Source: Diphasiastrum complanatum (lineage: Eukaryota > Streptophyta > Lycopodiopsida > Lycopodiales > Lycopodiaceae). Taken from it: DNA of 64,000 nucleotides. The stretch is from the NCBI GenBank assembly GCA_029204225.1, contig CM055113.1, positions 14,845,471-14,909,470 of the forward strand. Reading direction: 5' to 3'. Of this stretch, positions 10,500 to 21,307 are shown piece after piece. The notes beneath the pieces are model-generated. The model had not been told where the DNA came from. It did not search any database and worked only from the letters and a program-made list of their open reading frames with translations. The number at the start of each line of letters is the position of its first letter. The stretch's first letter is position 1. Position numbers and translations under genes: made by a program.

Positions 10500-11340
10500 A
10501 AATGGGAGATTGATTACGTTGGACCTATTAGTCCTGCTACTCGAGAGACACAATCTCGTTACATCATTTTAGCTATGAACTATTGCACCAAATGGGCTGA
10601 AGCAAGAGTTGTTCGCAATGCTGACGCTCGTTCTACCACAAAATTTATCTATGAACAGGTTATAGTTCGTTTCGGATGTCCTCTAGAACTTATCACTGAT
10701 AGGGGTACACATTTTCTTAACTCTGTCATAGCAGATCTCCTTTCAAAAAAATTTGTAGTACATTGCAAAAGTTCTCCATACTATCCATGATGCAATGGCT
10801 AGGCGGAATCCACCAATATGTGGAATTCTCACCAAAACCGTCGAATCCAGCCGATGTGATTGGGAATTCAAACTCCATGCTGCTCTCTGGGCTTATCACA
10901 CCACCCCGAATAGAGCTACAGGGTTAACCCCTTTCCAACTAACATATGGCCAAGAAGTCGTTATCCCTGTGGAATTCCATATCCCCTCCCTTCGAGTGGC
11001 CTATAATCTTGAGTTTGATACTCAACATACTCTAGCAAACAGGTTATTCCATCTGGAGCAACTCTGCGAAACATGACGGATCAGCATCCATGCTCAACAA
11101 GTCCACAAACGATGACAAAAAGCATGGCATGATCGATCATTGAAACTTAGAGCCTTTCAGGTTGGAGATAGGATCCTGCTATACTAGGCCAAAGCCTTCA
11201 AAGACAAACTGAAATTTTCTGGCCAAGGTCCTTACGTCATTAAAAAAATCTTTGCCTCTGGATATATACAACTCCAAACCCTTCAAGGCGATATCCTCGA
11301 CATTGTAGTCAATGAGAGCAAACTGAGAAAATACAATGAA
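10500..11340 (+). pseudogene. Gypsy integrase core and GPY/F C-terminal domain, with stops
   Basis: Reading on from the TAG, WEIDYVGPISP carries the first catalytic aspartate, ELITDRGTHF the second, and AESTN the glutamate. The D-to-E spacing is the expected 35 residues, although two stop codons (near 10788 and 10800) lie between. TPFQLTYGQEV then follows, a typical gypsy integrase motif, and after more stops the module GQGPYVIKKIFASGYIQL, the GPY/F domain. The core triad is thus still visible in a dead gene. No chromodomain is seen after it. Confidence 0.8.
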
Positions 11341-13448
11341 TCATGTTTTTATCTTGATATGTATTAGTTGTTTTCTTTCCTACTGTTCTTCTTTATGTTT
11401 TTTCTTTATTGTCTGTCTGCCATTTCGACAAATTTTTTGCTGTGCTTTCTTACTCAAACCATCAAGATACTATCAGATCAGGTATACCAACAATCTTCTC
11501 TAAGAAAATCACAAAAGCCATTAGTTTTAGAAGATTTGTCTCACACCATCTTAGATAGAATTCGTCTGACTCCTTTTTTACAGTGCACGATTCACTTTTT
11601 GCCTCCACAAATTTTGTTTCTGAGACTAACTTTTTAGAAATAGAAAAAGTTAGTTTTTGCATCAGATATCCGCTATCAGAATTCGCAAACAATTCGTTGA
11701 AGCTTAAAATAATTCTCACGATTTCCCTGTGATCTCCGCAAATTCTGATCAGACAAATTTTTTCAAACTTATCAGAGCAATCTAAAATCACTACTATTAT
11801 GGCCTCCTGTGATTCCTCGCTCTCTCTGCATCGCCGTAAACCCCCTATGTTTTATTCAGGGGACATTTTTAAAATTTGTATCAAGAATTACGCCAAGCAC
11901 CTCATCCTGGCCAAGGATATCCTCACAACCCTTGGATTTGATCTAACGCACTTCCGTGACCAGCAGAACGAGAGCCTGATCCGAGCGGCCTGATCCACCT
12001 ATTCGGATGAATTCTAGACTTTTAAACTTACATCTAAGAGTGCATCTATACAATCATCAACGTCTCTCCTGAGCATCTCCAGAGCATTGGCTTCCCTAAT
12101 CTCGGAGAGACAATCCATAACCCCAACCCCCTCACTTGCTCTCACACTCCCACCACCACCTCCACCATTTACTACCACCTCCACACCGTCACTCACTCTC
12201 AACATGGGCTTCGATTCCACACTTCCACAAAAGCCCTCACCTGTACAAATCTCCACCCTACTTGACTCTACAGTCAACGTAGATGATTTTGCATTACAAT
12301 TACTAATCGGACTTCCATCAACCACTGTCACCATTTCAGAACCAACTCCAACTGAAGGTATCCAACATGCTAAATACCATCGATACCCTCAAAGCCAAAA
12401 GGGATGAGGCTGTAGCAAATGCACAAGCCGCACGTTCCGCTATGAAGGGAAAAATTGGTATTGGTGGACTTCAACGACTTCGCACCACCAGCTATTCCTG
12501 AGGGAACTCCCATTCTAGTGGTGGCTTATCAAACGTTGGCCCAGAAGTTGAAAGTCATGACGAAGCAGCACACAAAATTACAACAATCATACCTTGCTTC
12601 CGTCGAGGCCCTGAACTAGCACATTGCCACATTGGAAGAACGGTAAAAGACAGTTGTCCAATAAACGTCGTCTGTTCATGCAGAGCACGTCCAGTTCCAT
12701 GATTCCGGGCACCCCTTTAATGGACCAGATGGTGGAGATGGAGCAGGATTCCAACAATCTTCTCCTGCTACTCAAGGCTCCTCCTTTCAAGGCCAACCCT
12801 TGGGGCAAGGAGCTCAAGCACCAACCAATCCATTAGACTCTAGTGGTACCAGCTCCCAACATTATCTTTTTCCTTCCACTGCTTCTAACTCTCTCGACAC
12901 CACTAACCCCCCATTTATTCCACGACAATTTTCTCCTGAGTCACAAAGAATTGCTAAAGCTAATCCCTCGCCTCCCCTCTCTCCTGACCCTGATCCCCAA
13001 ATTCAACATGAGATTGCCTCTGAAGCACCAACCATCTGACACAGAATCACTTCCATAGGACCAAGCAAGGAGTTGCGCGTCTCTCAAGAGTTTGCCAAGA
13101 AATATCCAATGACAAAAGAGCGAGGTGGCTACATACTGCCAGATTTGGACCAGAGTCAAACACATAAAGAAGCAATCAAACTCCTGGATCTACAACCTCT
13201 CTCGTGCCATCAGCTCTTCCTACAAAGTAAGACCTTGATGACACGATATATCGAAGCTCCCTCGAGACTACATGCGCACAAATTCTTATTACTATCCAGT
13301 AGCGAGGCGAGGACCGTTTCTTGCCACCAAGGTCAAGAATAGGGTGATTTGGCCCAAGGCCAAAGACATGGTCACAAACTGCTGTGTATTCTACCAGAAG
13401 CAGATTTTGATTGGTGTGGGACCACCAATCCAATAAAGAGGGGGATAA
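11341..13448 (+). pseudogene. Gypsy post-pol region with decayed extra ORF and PPT
   Basis: About 2.1 kb lies between integrase and the 3' LTR. A start near 11799 gives MASCDSSLSLHRRKPPMFYS, followed by a segment with NYAKHLILAKDILTTLGFDL, then a proline/threonine-rich stretch (12087-12407) and, after shifts, an alanine/lysine-rich helical stretch. The last part, 13040-13430, holds RGPFLATKVKNRVIWPKAKD. Some plant gypsy lineages carry an additional ORF here. I cannot assign a function. The spacer before it (11540-11790) shares the GAATTC-type motif with the leader at 16.2-16.7 kb. The region ends in AAAGAGGGGGATAA, the polypurine tract. Confidence 0.55.
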
Positions 13449-14199
13449 TGTTAGCATCTGTGCTAACACAAAAAAAAAAAAAACTCCTTGGCATGTGTTT
13501 TGTAAGACCATGTGCGAGTATTTGTTAATAAACTTCTGCCATGGCATGTGTTTGTAAGCCCATGAGTAGAAGCTTAAAAAATAATAAAATAGCTTAAACT
13601 TAGATTTAGAACTTAGACTTAGGAAACTTAAGATTAGAAATATTTTATCTTAAGGTTTCCTAAGTTAAGAAACTTTGAAGTTCTAAATCCTAAGTTAGAA
13701 GTTCTAGAAAGGCTAGAAATAGATTAGTCCCATAAGTTAGTGGATACTTATGGAAGACCCTCCTTGCCATAAAAGGAGAGGTATTTGCCTTGTAAATAAC
13801 ACTCTGAGATTATGCTAAATTGCTCCCTCTTTGAGATTATCATTCTATTTCTTTGTGTTCCCATTGGAAGGTGCACAGCTTGAGGGAAGGTGCTAGGGCC
13901 TCCTCTTTCCTCCTTTCATTGGTTTTACTTGTGGCATGCTTTTATTTGCTTACTGCTTAGTATTGCTGCAAGTCATATTTTCTAAACCCTTTGGGTGTTA
14001 ATCTAGGATTTAGGTTAAGCACCTTGCTAGAGGTCTCCCACTGACAAGCTAGGAAATACACGTTGCAATCTGAGTAACGCTTCTGTCTTGTAACTGTTCT
14101 AATAAGAGGAAGAACCGTAAGAACCGTAACTATAGAAGAACAAGAAGAAGTAAAAGAAACAACAAAATCGTGTTCACAGATTCAGTGAATCTGTGAACA
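13449..14199 (+). mobile_element. Gypsy 3' LTR with palindromes at both ends
   Basis: Begins directly after the polypurine tract with TGTTAGCATCTGTGCTAACA, whose two 8-base arms pair perfectly. Bases 13703-14030 match 15434-15762 (second LTR). The last 165 bases match 22220-22393 and end in a palindrome: TGTTCACAGATTC, spacer AGT, then GAATCTGTGAACA (14171-14199). The right end is inferred from where that match stops and from the TG/CA rule. A CATAAAAGG TATA-like box is at about 13778. The alternative is an LTR truncated at 14030 followed by a separate 170-base repeat. Confidence 0.6.
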
Positions 14200-15097
14200 T
14201 GGATAAATGGTGGATGTAATATTCAAAACATAATACTACAATGACGAATCTGGTTATCGAAAGATATTGACTAAATTGACGTCTAGAAACACCAAGGATG
14301 AAACGATTTGGTCAAGGTTTGAAAGTATAGAAGGGTACGTTATCTTCCAGGCTCTTAGGACAACAATAAGTAAATTAATCTGACAACAACGAGCAAAATG
14401 ATCCTTCACAACAGAATCCATTCGACTTTTGATTCCTCTTAACAAGCACAAAAAATTAGTTCTTATCACAAAAAGCAAACAAAGTAGAACATCAATTAAG
14501 TTTTTTATCTGAACACATAGCTCCTTCAAAATTAAAAGAGGTTTTGTTTAGTGTTATGCTTTAGGCTTCATCTAATTTCCCTGCACACATTAGTTAGAAT
14601 TGTCGCTCCTAGATGTCGCCTGTAAATCCACTTTAAAAAATCTGGAATTCAGTACAAGTGAAGAGTGAATGTTGCAAACAAATGTCTATCAAAATCGGTT
14701 ACAAACTAACTCAAAGTGTGTTCGCTCAATTGATAAGTGTAACTATAACAGATAATAGAGGAAAGGAATGCACAAGCTATAGAAACTGGCTCTCTTCTCT
14801 CTATTGATAGCTGAATCTCTGCATGTGTACAATGGCTCTGAGTGTTGCCCTTATAGAGACGAACACCGACCTAAACCGTCGATGACCAACCATTAAGGTG
14901 TCGGTTGGGATCAGGTAATGTGTTGCTCTAGAATGTCACCCAAAAACATCTCGAGTTCCTAATTACAATGAATCTACAAGATGCAAGTAGGCCTTTATAT
15001 TGATTTAGGCACTATAACATATTTTCATGTACAAAAATTGAAAACTTTACAATATAAAACATTTAATCTGGATATTGTGGAATCATAGGCCTTCACA
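14200..15097 (-). mobile_element. LTR of an unidentified minus-strand retroelement
   Basis: On the minus strand GTTGAGGAAGGAGATA (a polypurine tract, 15113-15098) is followed by TGTGAAGGCCTATG, a canonical LTR start at 15097. A TATAAGGGC box (minus strand, about 14855-14847) supports promoter function. The lower end is not defined; 14200 is the latest possible boundary, where the gypsy LTR stops. The LTR resembles none of the others in the window. Confidence 0.5.
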
Positions 15098-15139
15098 TAT
15101 CTCCTTCCTCAACTGAGCAACAGCTCGCAAATAGTCTGA

Positions 15140-15403
15140 TCACATTCTACGTTGTCTTTTTTTGGTGGCTGGCTTTCTATGAAAGATTGCCTTTGCTCGG
15201 GCTTCATTCTCTGCATTGACTTGTTCAAGTGTCATTCCTTTGGTAGCAAGGAAGTAATTGTTCCTCTGCATATAATCTTCTTGAAATGATAAGTTTGGAT
15301 AACCACCCATTCCTTGATTGCCCAATGGTCCAAGTGGGTTATCAATCAGTGTATTGTTTACAAGATGAGCATACCAACTATCCTCGGTCAGGACTTCAGA
15401 CAT
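15140..15403 (-). CDS. Unidentified ORF just inside the minus-strand element
   Basis: An 87-codon reading ending 26 bases before the polypurine tract of the minus-strand LTR. It contains YAHLVNNTLIDNPLGPLGNQ, NNYFLATKGMTLEQVNAENE and a basic C-terminus (FHRKPATKKRQRRM) that looks like a nuclear-localisation type tail. The position fits the 3' end of the element's last ORF, open on its 5' side at the junction with the gypsy LTR at about 15430. I recognise no family; a captured host exon is possible. Confidence 0.4.
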   Translation of the reverse strand: MSEVLTEDSWYAHLVNNTLIDNPLGPLGNQGMGGYPNLSFQEDYMQRNNYFLATKGMTLEQVNAENEARAKAIFHRKPATKKRQRRM

Positions 15404-15433
15404 CTCAGAAGAAGGAACAGTTAGTGATAGTGC

Positions 15434-15972
15434 TGAAAGGCTAGAAACAGATTAGTCCCATAAGCTAGTAGACACTTATGGAAGACCCTCCTTGCCCTAA
15501 AAGGAGAGGTATTTGCATTGTAAAATGACACTTTTGAGATTAAGCTATCTTGCTCTCTATTTTGGAGAATTATCATTCTATTTCATTTGTGTTCCCCTTG
15601 GAAAGGTGCATAGCTTGAGGGAAGGTGCTCGGGCCTCCTCTTGCCTCCTTTTCATCGGGTTTATTGTGGCATGTTCATTATTGCTTATTTGTTTAGTTTT
15701 AGCTGCAATCTCATTTTATTACCCTTCGGTGTTAATCTAGGATTAGTCTAGTCACCTTGCTAGTTGGGTAAGCCTTAGCAAGGATTTTCATTGTTGTTAC
15801 TAATTAGTTTATTTCCGTTTTGGGCACTAGTTGGGTAAGCCTTAGTGCTCTCATTCCTTCATATTTCTGTTGAAGCTTTTGTAGAAACTTAAAAAGTGGA
15901 CGAATCTCTACATCCCTATACTACACCCGTAAGTAAATCTAGCCACCGCACTCACTAGAAATACTTCCAACA
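15434..15972 (+). mobile_element. Gypsy 5' LTR, truncated at its start
   Basis: Matches the LTR at 13703-14030 for its first part, then has its own U5, with two copies of TTGGGTAAGCCTTAG (15765 and 15829 areas), and ends CTTCCAACA just before a primer-binding site. The first 250 or so bases of the LTR are missing at the junction with the minus-strand element. It is the 5' LTR of the gag-protease element to its right. Confidence 0.75.
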
Positions 15973-15973
15973 T

Positions 15974-15986
15974 TGGCGTCGTTGCC
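15974..15986 (+). promoter_or_regulatory. Primer-binding site, tRNA-Asp-like
   Basis: TGGCGTCGTTGCC starts two bases after the LTR end. It differs by one base from the TGGCGCCGTTGCC primer site used by several plant gypsy lineages (complement of the tRNA-Asp 3' end, from memory). Confidence 0.65.
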
Positions 15987-16737
15987 ACTTTTTAAGTATT
16001 TTTCTACCTTGCTTCTTCTCCTTTCTTTCTTTTATTTCTTGCTTCCGTATTGTATGTTTGCTTGTGTGCTTATCTCTATCTACCAACAAACAGCACGCGT
16101 CGTCTCTCCAGTTTCTACACGAGCTGCGAAGCAACTTCTCAAACCGGGGGGAAGCAACAAAAGAGTCAACTTGGGCATTTTCTTCAAAAGAAGTGACCCA
16201 AGTGACCTTTTTCACAACCAAATAGGTATATCAGAATTCGCCAGTCTGTCTGCAACCCTAACATACCCTAATCTTTCATTTTATCACCTCCACGAATTCT
16301 GACCACAATCAGATTTTGAGAAAATAGCCTGTTATACTGTCAAAATCTCTTATTTCTCATCAAAATATTTGTCTTAGAATTCGTCGACTTCACTGAGGCT
16401 AGATCTCATTAAGATCAGTCTTTTAGCAGCTCCGTGAATTCTACCTCATAGATTTTACTTGTTTACTGATAGAACATCACATCTTTCTCTATATTCCCTA
16501 TCTGCCAGTCAAACCTCTCTGTTAGAATTCACCATCAAGCCTAAGAATTCGCCCTCACAGAGCATGAATTCCATGTACTATCCGCGAATTCTGAATCGCC
16601 AAATTTTTTCAGAAAATCTAAAAAAATCACTATTCTGACACTCAGAATACTTGTTCAGAATTTGCGAGTATTACAGTTAGATCTATCTGTCTCTCCACGA
16701 TTTCTCAGCCTGTCCGCGAATTCAGAGAGATCAGTTT
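15987..16737 (+). repeat. Gypsy leader rich in a GAATTC motif
   Basis: The untranslated leader between the primer site and gag holds nine GAATTC words within 490 bases: 16234, 16294, 16377, 16436, 16525, 16545, 16566, 16586 and 16718. Chance expectation is about 0.1. Contexts recur as CCGCGAATTC, AGAATTCGCC and GAATTCTGA. The post-pol spacer of the neighbouring element has the same word at 11558 and 11679. No coding function is visible. Confidence 0.7.
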
Positions 16738-17211
16738 TTGTCCTACACTATCCATTCTACAAGCAAACTGCCCTCAAGTATAGTTCTACCCTGCTACTCT
16801 GTATTCTGCATCATGTCTCGTGACTGTGCTGAATCTTCTAACCTGACTCCTCCACGAATGGAACAAAGAATTTCACGTATCGATGCACCAAAGTACGATG
16901 GCGAATCTGATCCAGTCCAATTTCTCCAAGACTTTGATAATACATGCCGTTTTTATGGAGATACCTCTGAAACTGAAAAGCTTCGCCTATTTCCCATGGT
17001 ACTCTATGGCATTGCCAAGGAGTGGTACTTGAATCTCAAAACTCCTGATCTTGCTTCTTGGACCACCCTCAAGGACGCTCTCATCAAGCGTTTCAAACCA
17101 TCTAAACTGACTCAGAGCCCGTTCATTCAAATTACTCATATCAAGATGCGTCGTGAAGAGTCTGTTCGAAACTACGAAACTACATTGAGCATTTTAAATG
17201 TCTCAAAGTAG
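16738..17211 (+). pseudogene. Gypsy gag, N-terminal and capsid part
   Basis: The reading includes RISRIDAPKYDGESDPVQFL near residue 43, LRLFPMVLYGIAKEWYLNL and LIKRFKPSKLTQSPFIQ, the standard retrotransposon gag pattern. The likely start is the ATG at 16814 (MSRDCAESSN) rather than the upstream one. A one-base shift near 17180 ends the frame with a TAG at 17209-17211, while the gag sense continues in the next frame into the following segment. Confidence 0.8.
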
Positions 17212-17810
17212 AAGGTGTTGACGAAAATATCACTGAACGCATGGCCATAAAACTATTTTTAGTTGGATTGCCTAAAAACATCCGTCGTGAACTCAAACTA
17301 GTTGACCTTTATGATCAACTTCAAGATGTGATGACCGATGCTATCCGTGAAGAAGACGAAGGTTCCGATGATGACTTTGACCATCGTGAAAAGAAATCTA
17401 AGAATCCGGATCGTCCTAAGTCTGATAATATTGCTCACTCTTCTGAAATTCTACATCAAATGGAAACATGGCAAAAAGCTCAACAATCACATATGGATAA
17501 ACTCACTGCCGATTTCCAAACCGCCATGAAACGAATTGTTGAGAAATCCTTTCCAGCAAGAGAAAATGTCTGGTGTCCAATCTGCTCACAGCATCACACT
17601 GCTAATGAATGCCCTCAACTGCGAAATCATTTCCCAGTAGCCACCAGACCCACCGTTTATCGAGCTTACCGCCCTACCCGCCACAACAACCTGTGCCACG
17701 ACCAGGAGTTTACCAACCATGACCACCTGCACCAAATCAATATCCATCCCCACGTCAACAGTTTGTTGTTAACCAACCTGCCCCACAAAAAATATTGTCC
17801 ATTATCTTGA
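17212..17810 (+). pseudogene. Gypsy gag, C-terminal part with zinc knuckle
   Basis: Continues the gag in a shifted frame with ERMAIKLFLVGLPKNIRREL, an acidic stretch EEDEGSDDDFDHREKKSK, a coiled helical stretch (LHQMETWQKAQQSHMDKLTA) and a knuckle CPICSQHHTANEC (C-X2-C-X3-H-X4-C), then a P/H/R-rich region. The frame ends at 17808-17810 in a region where a further shift leads into the protease frame. The knuckle suggests an RNA-binding nucleocapsid role when intact. Confidence 0.75.
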
Positions 17811-17841
17811 TCCGAATACTATCGATCTGGCCACCTACTAT

Positions 17842-18690
17842 GTGGAAGACAATACTCAACCGCAGTACTCTACTGAAACGGTTGTTTATTATAACTATGA
17901 TTCTAATGCTCAACCACAAGATCCCAATGCGCAAGCTTATAACCCAACGCCAAGCCCCTACACTTGCACCAGCAAAACTCAACCGCAGGTTGTTCCTCCA
18001 AGTGATGATTCAACCCCGATAGTTTATCCCCACGCATCTGAAGAAATTCGGTTGCATCATGAGTATCACCAACAAATCCGTAATGCCGACCAACACTCTT
18101 CCTCTTCCCATAAAGTACCTCACAAGCCCTTTGAAAGCAAAACCCTTGAAGGTACCAAAGTTTGGGGAGATTTACTACAAGCCAATGTCACTCTTCCCTT
18201 CCATGTCCTCTCGAAGCATGCTGGCCAGTGGAAACAACAGATCCAATCCAATACCACCACCACTATTGATGAGTTGCCTGAAATGCCCTTACATCTAACC
18301 AATCCACTCAGCGAACGAGGCAACATCAAAATCCCAGCTACCCATCATCAATATCATGAAGTTTTAGCAGTATTCGATGGAGGTTCCGGGATTAATATCA
18401 TTTCCACATCCCTCATGATGGAATGGAATTTGAAAGACAAGCTAGCCAAACCTACTTGTCAGCTTCGAATGGCTGATCAAAGTGTGGTCCGACCTACCGA
18501 TTTCCTTCTGCACGTGCTGATCAAACTAGGAGGACTCAAATTTTTTGTTGACCTTGTAGTACTTGATATTTCCAATAATGCCTATTCTTATGAATTACTA
18601 CTTGGTCGTCCATGGCTCACCAATGCACGAGTCGTTCATGACTGGATCAAAGGCCTTGGCTCTCAGTCTTCGTTCGTCTCGTCTTCTTAG
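17842..18690 (+). pseudogene. Gypsy aspartic protease; element truncated before RT
   Basis: After a P/Q/Y-rich linker, EVLAVFDGGSGINIIS near residue 175 is a retropepsin-type active-site motif with its aspartate present, and SYELLLGRPWLTNARVVHDW near residue 248 is the partner motif of gypsy proteases. The frame ends soon after, and no reverse transcriptase follows in the next 2 kb, so the element is cut after the protease. It is the same kind of element as the one whose RT-to-LTR half lies at 9.1-14.2 kb, but it is a second copy, not the continuation of it. Confidence 0.8.
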
Positions 18691-20897
18691 AGACCTCCTC
18701 GGTCTAAGGGTAGAGTTGCTCGTGGGTAGCTCTGGCCGAGTATCTTGGGGATTCGTCAGAATCAGCCAACATCATCCCATCGCTAATGTGTTGTAGGATC
18801 CACTACAACCCATATTGGATGATATTGCTCCGCTATTGGCACCTTCGATTGTCACTTGGAAAAGCATAGATCCTCGTTCGCTTACATAAAACCAATTGCT
18901 TATTGTTGGCAGTCTTTATTAAAAAATTATTTTCGCAGATTGTCGCAATTTAACCAAAATGTCCTATTACCGCAAATAGTTGACATCTTCAAAATTGGAG
19001 AGCTCCCAACAGCTTGACAACTCTGCATGCCTAAGTGCTTCCCGTGTGTCTTTTTCTCTTTTTTTACATTTGCATCTACCATAGGCGATTTCACTTCTAG
19101 TTTATTGGCAGATTCTAACTCTCTGGGAGGTCTTGCTAGATATTCATCGATTGTCTTGGCACTCTTGTATCCTCCATTTTGCTTCTGGGTGTTTCTGCAG
19201 TTCTTCTCTCAGTTGAAGTTCCAGTCTTGTCGATGCTCTTGCCTTGACAAGAAGAGGAAGAATCTTCGATTTGGTAGGTTGCACAAACCTTGGGTTATCA
19301 GTCTTCAAGGGGTTGGATTTATCAACAAAATTGGTGGTAGGAATAGATTTAAATGGATAGTTTGGTGACGGTAGGGAGACATGATGAAGGTTGGTGGGAG
19401 GGTGAAGGAATTGATAATGCTACCGTCGCAGCCTTGGACCCTTGCAATGTTCAGATTTGACCACCACTTGTTGAGTGAGGAGCTCGCTATATTTTGCAGG
19501 TTCACGGTTGTCTTCATCTTTTTGCTTTTCTGCAGCTCTTTCTTCCTTTGATCTATTATGTTTGGATTTCTTCGGGCTTCATAGGAGGGAATTCGACTAT
19601 CATTGCCCCAGAGACTTTCTTTTGATCAAAATCGATCTGACTCATCTGTTGCTTTAGTTTATTCCTTTCCTCCTCATCTTCTTTGTTTTTTTTTCTTTTT
19701 GTTGCTTCGCCTGCTTTCTTAGGTCTTCTTTTCTAGCTGACCGACCAATGTAGGTGGTAGTTGGTCTCCGCAAGACATTTGCAATGATCTTTTAGATGCC
19801 TCGGTAAGATTATCAAGGTCTGAAAATATTGGGTATTTCTCAGATGAATAGTGGAATGGTGAAAAACAGAGAGATGGAGGGTAGGATTGTGGTGGTGACA
19901 TCGGTAGATGGTGTGGGCGATAGGCATGAGAGTAGATGCAGATGTTGTGGCAAGAGGGCTGGCTAAAGAGGGAGACTGATTTTCCAATGCTTGTGCTTCC
20001 CTTTTCTGAAGGACCTTTGTCGTGACTGGGATACTTCTTTTGATTGAGTTGCTTGGATTGCCCATCTGCCTTCTTAACTTTGTCATTGTCGTCTTTGGTT
20101 GTGTGGCCTTGGTTGTTGATCTTGATGTTGTTGTTGTTGATAGCGTAACTACTTCAGTTGGATCCAAGCAGATCCACTCTCTCTCTCCCCCCCCCCCCCC
20201 AAAAATCCATTGGTGGGGATGTTGTTGATGGTAACTGTTCATGCTCAAGATTGGATCTGCGTGTGGAACACATAGTTGAAACATGTTGAACATGCAACTG
20301 GACTAAAGATTGAACAAATTTTAACTAAATTTATTTCGATCTTGTTGTAGTTGACTCAAAAATGAATATGACGATGATATGTAGGAATCAACTCAAAAGT
20401 GACAAAGATTTCTCAAATTTTCAATATGCTCAAAGATCGTAAACTTTGTGCAAGGTGATCTGAAGATGGACAGATGAATGAAAATGTGTTTTTGAGATGC
20501 TCTATTGAAGACTCTCGTGCAGTAGTTATTTCTCATGCAAAAATCAATCACACGAAACATGTGAGGACGGTATAGAGAGTGACAACTGTATGACACTTGT
20601 CGAACAAAACTTGCATTCATCAACATTGATAATTCACCTTGACAATTGCAATATTCCATTTGTTTTGTAGAGTAATGAGACTTACTCTGATATGTAGCAT
20701 GAAATCTATCATCATTGATAACATATATTGTAAGATAAAGCTTGAAATGCATAGGAAGAAAAGGTACTATTCCCATTAGTATCCTTCGAATCATGAGATT
20801 CATAAATGGACCTTTGTTTAGATTTCCTGTATCTTAGATTGGTTTCTTGATATGCATGTAGTGGAAGTCTCATCAGAAAGTGGAAAGACATATAGAT
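18691..20897. other. Unresolved stretch with a lysine-rich minus-strand peptide
   Basis: No clear gene. On the minus strand an open run from about 19734 to a TAA at 19558-19556 encodes a very basic/acidic helix (KKNKEDEEERNKLKQQM) and ends VEFPPMKPEEIQT. Further minus-strand frames at 20293-19733 are S/T/P/H-rich. A run of ten C lies at about 20193-20202 after TCTCTC. The basic helix could be part of a retroelement gag or a captured fragment; I cannot tell. Confidence 0.25.
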
Positions 20898-21307
20898 TTA
20901 AAATTGCAGTGTAGTGAAAATGTCAATTCCCTGGGGAGAGTGCTCTTGTTTGGGAATAGTAGTAGATGACGAAATATCGGTATTCTTCGTAGAAAAAATA
21001 AGAGAAAATTTGGGGCCCCTTAATTTCGGAAGTAAGCTCCGCTTCCAAGTTTTTAAAGCCCTGGGCCAGAAGATGAGCGAGCGAAAGCAGACAGTGCGAC
21101 GATGAGACGAACAGGATTCACAAGAAGTGCTCAAGAGGGCTGGTATGTAGCGGCCAATTGAGGGACTTCCAATTCTGGCGAATAAATTTTGCGGATAATA
21201 AGCACCTGGTTTTATGGAAGCGAACAAAAATCCACGCTTTTCCAAGTGCCAAGCGGAAGACATCACCGGTGTTGCAGTGGGTCCTACAACAGATTAGGGG
21301 TGGATAA
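20898..21307 (+). pseudogene. 3' internal end of a third gypsy element, with PPT
   Basis: The plus strand has short sensible patches such as PIEGLPILANKFCG and APGFMEANKNPRFSKCQAED broken by stops, and ends GATTAGGGGTGGATAA, a polypurine tract like that of the element at 13448. This matches the position and style of the end of the post-pol region of the first gypsy element, so I read it as the 3' end of a related copy. Confidence 0.45.

Noticed and set aside
12014-12334. Minus-strand frame rich in Gly and Val opposite the gypsy post-pol region
   Set aside because: A shadow of the proline/threonine-rich plus-strand reading.
9143-18690. The RT-to-LTR half (9.1-14.2 kb) and the LTR-gag-protease half (15.4-18.7 kb) as one element
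   Set aside because: The order is wrong: the gag half lies downstream of the 3' LTR of the pol half, and each half is next to its own LTR. They are two related copies.
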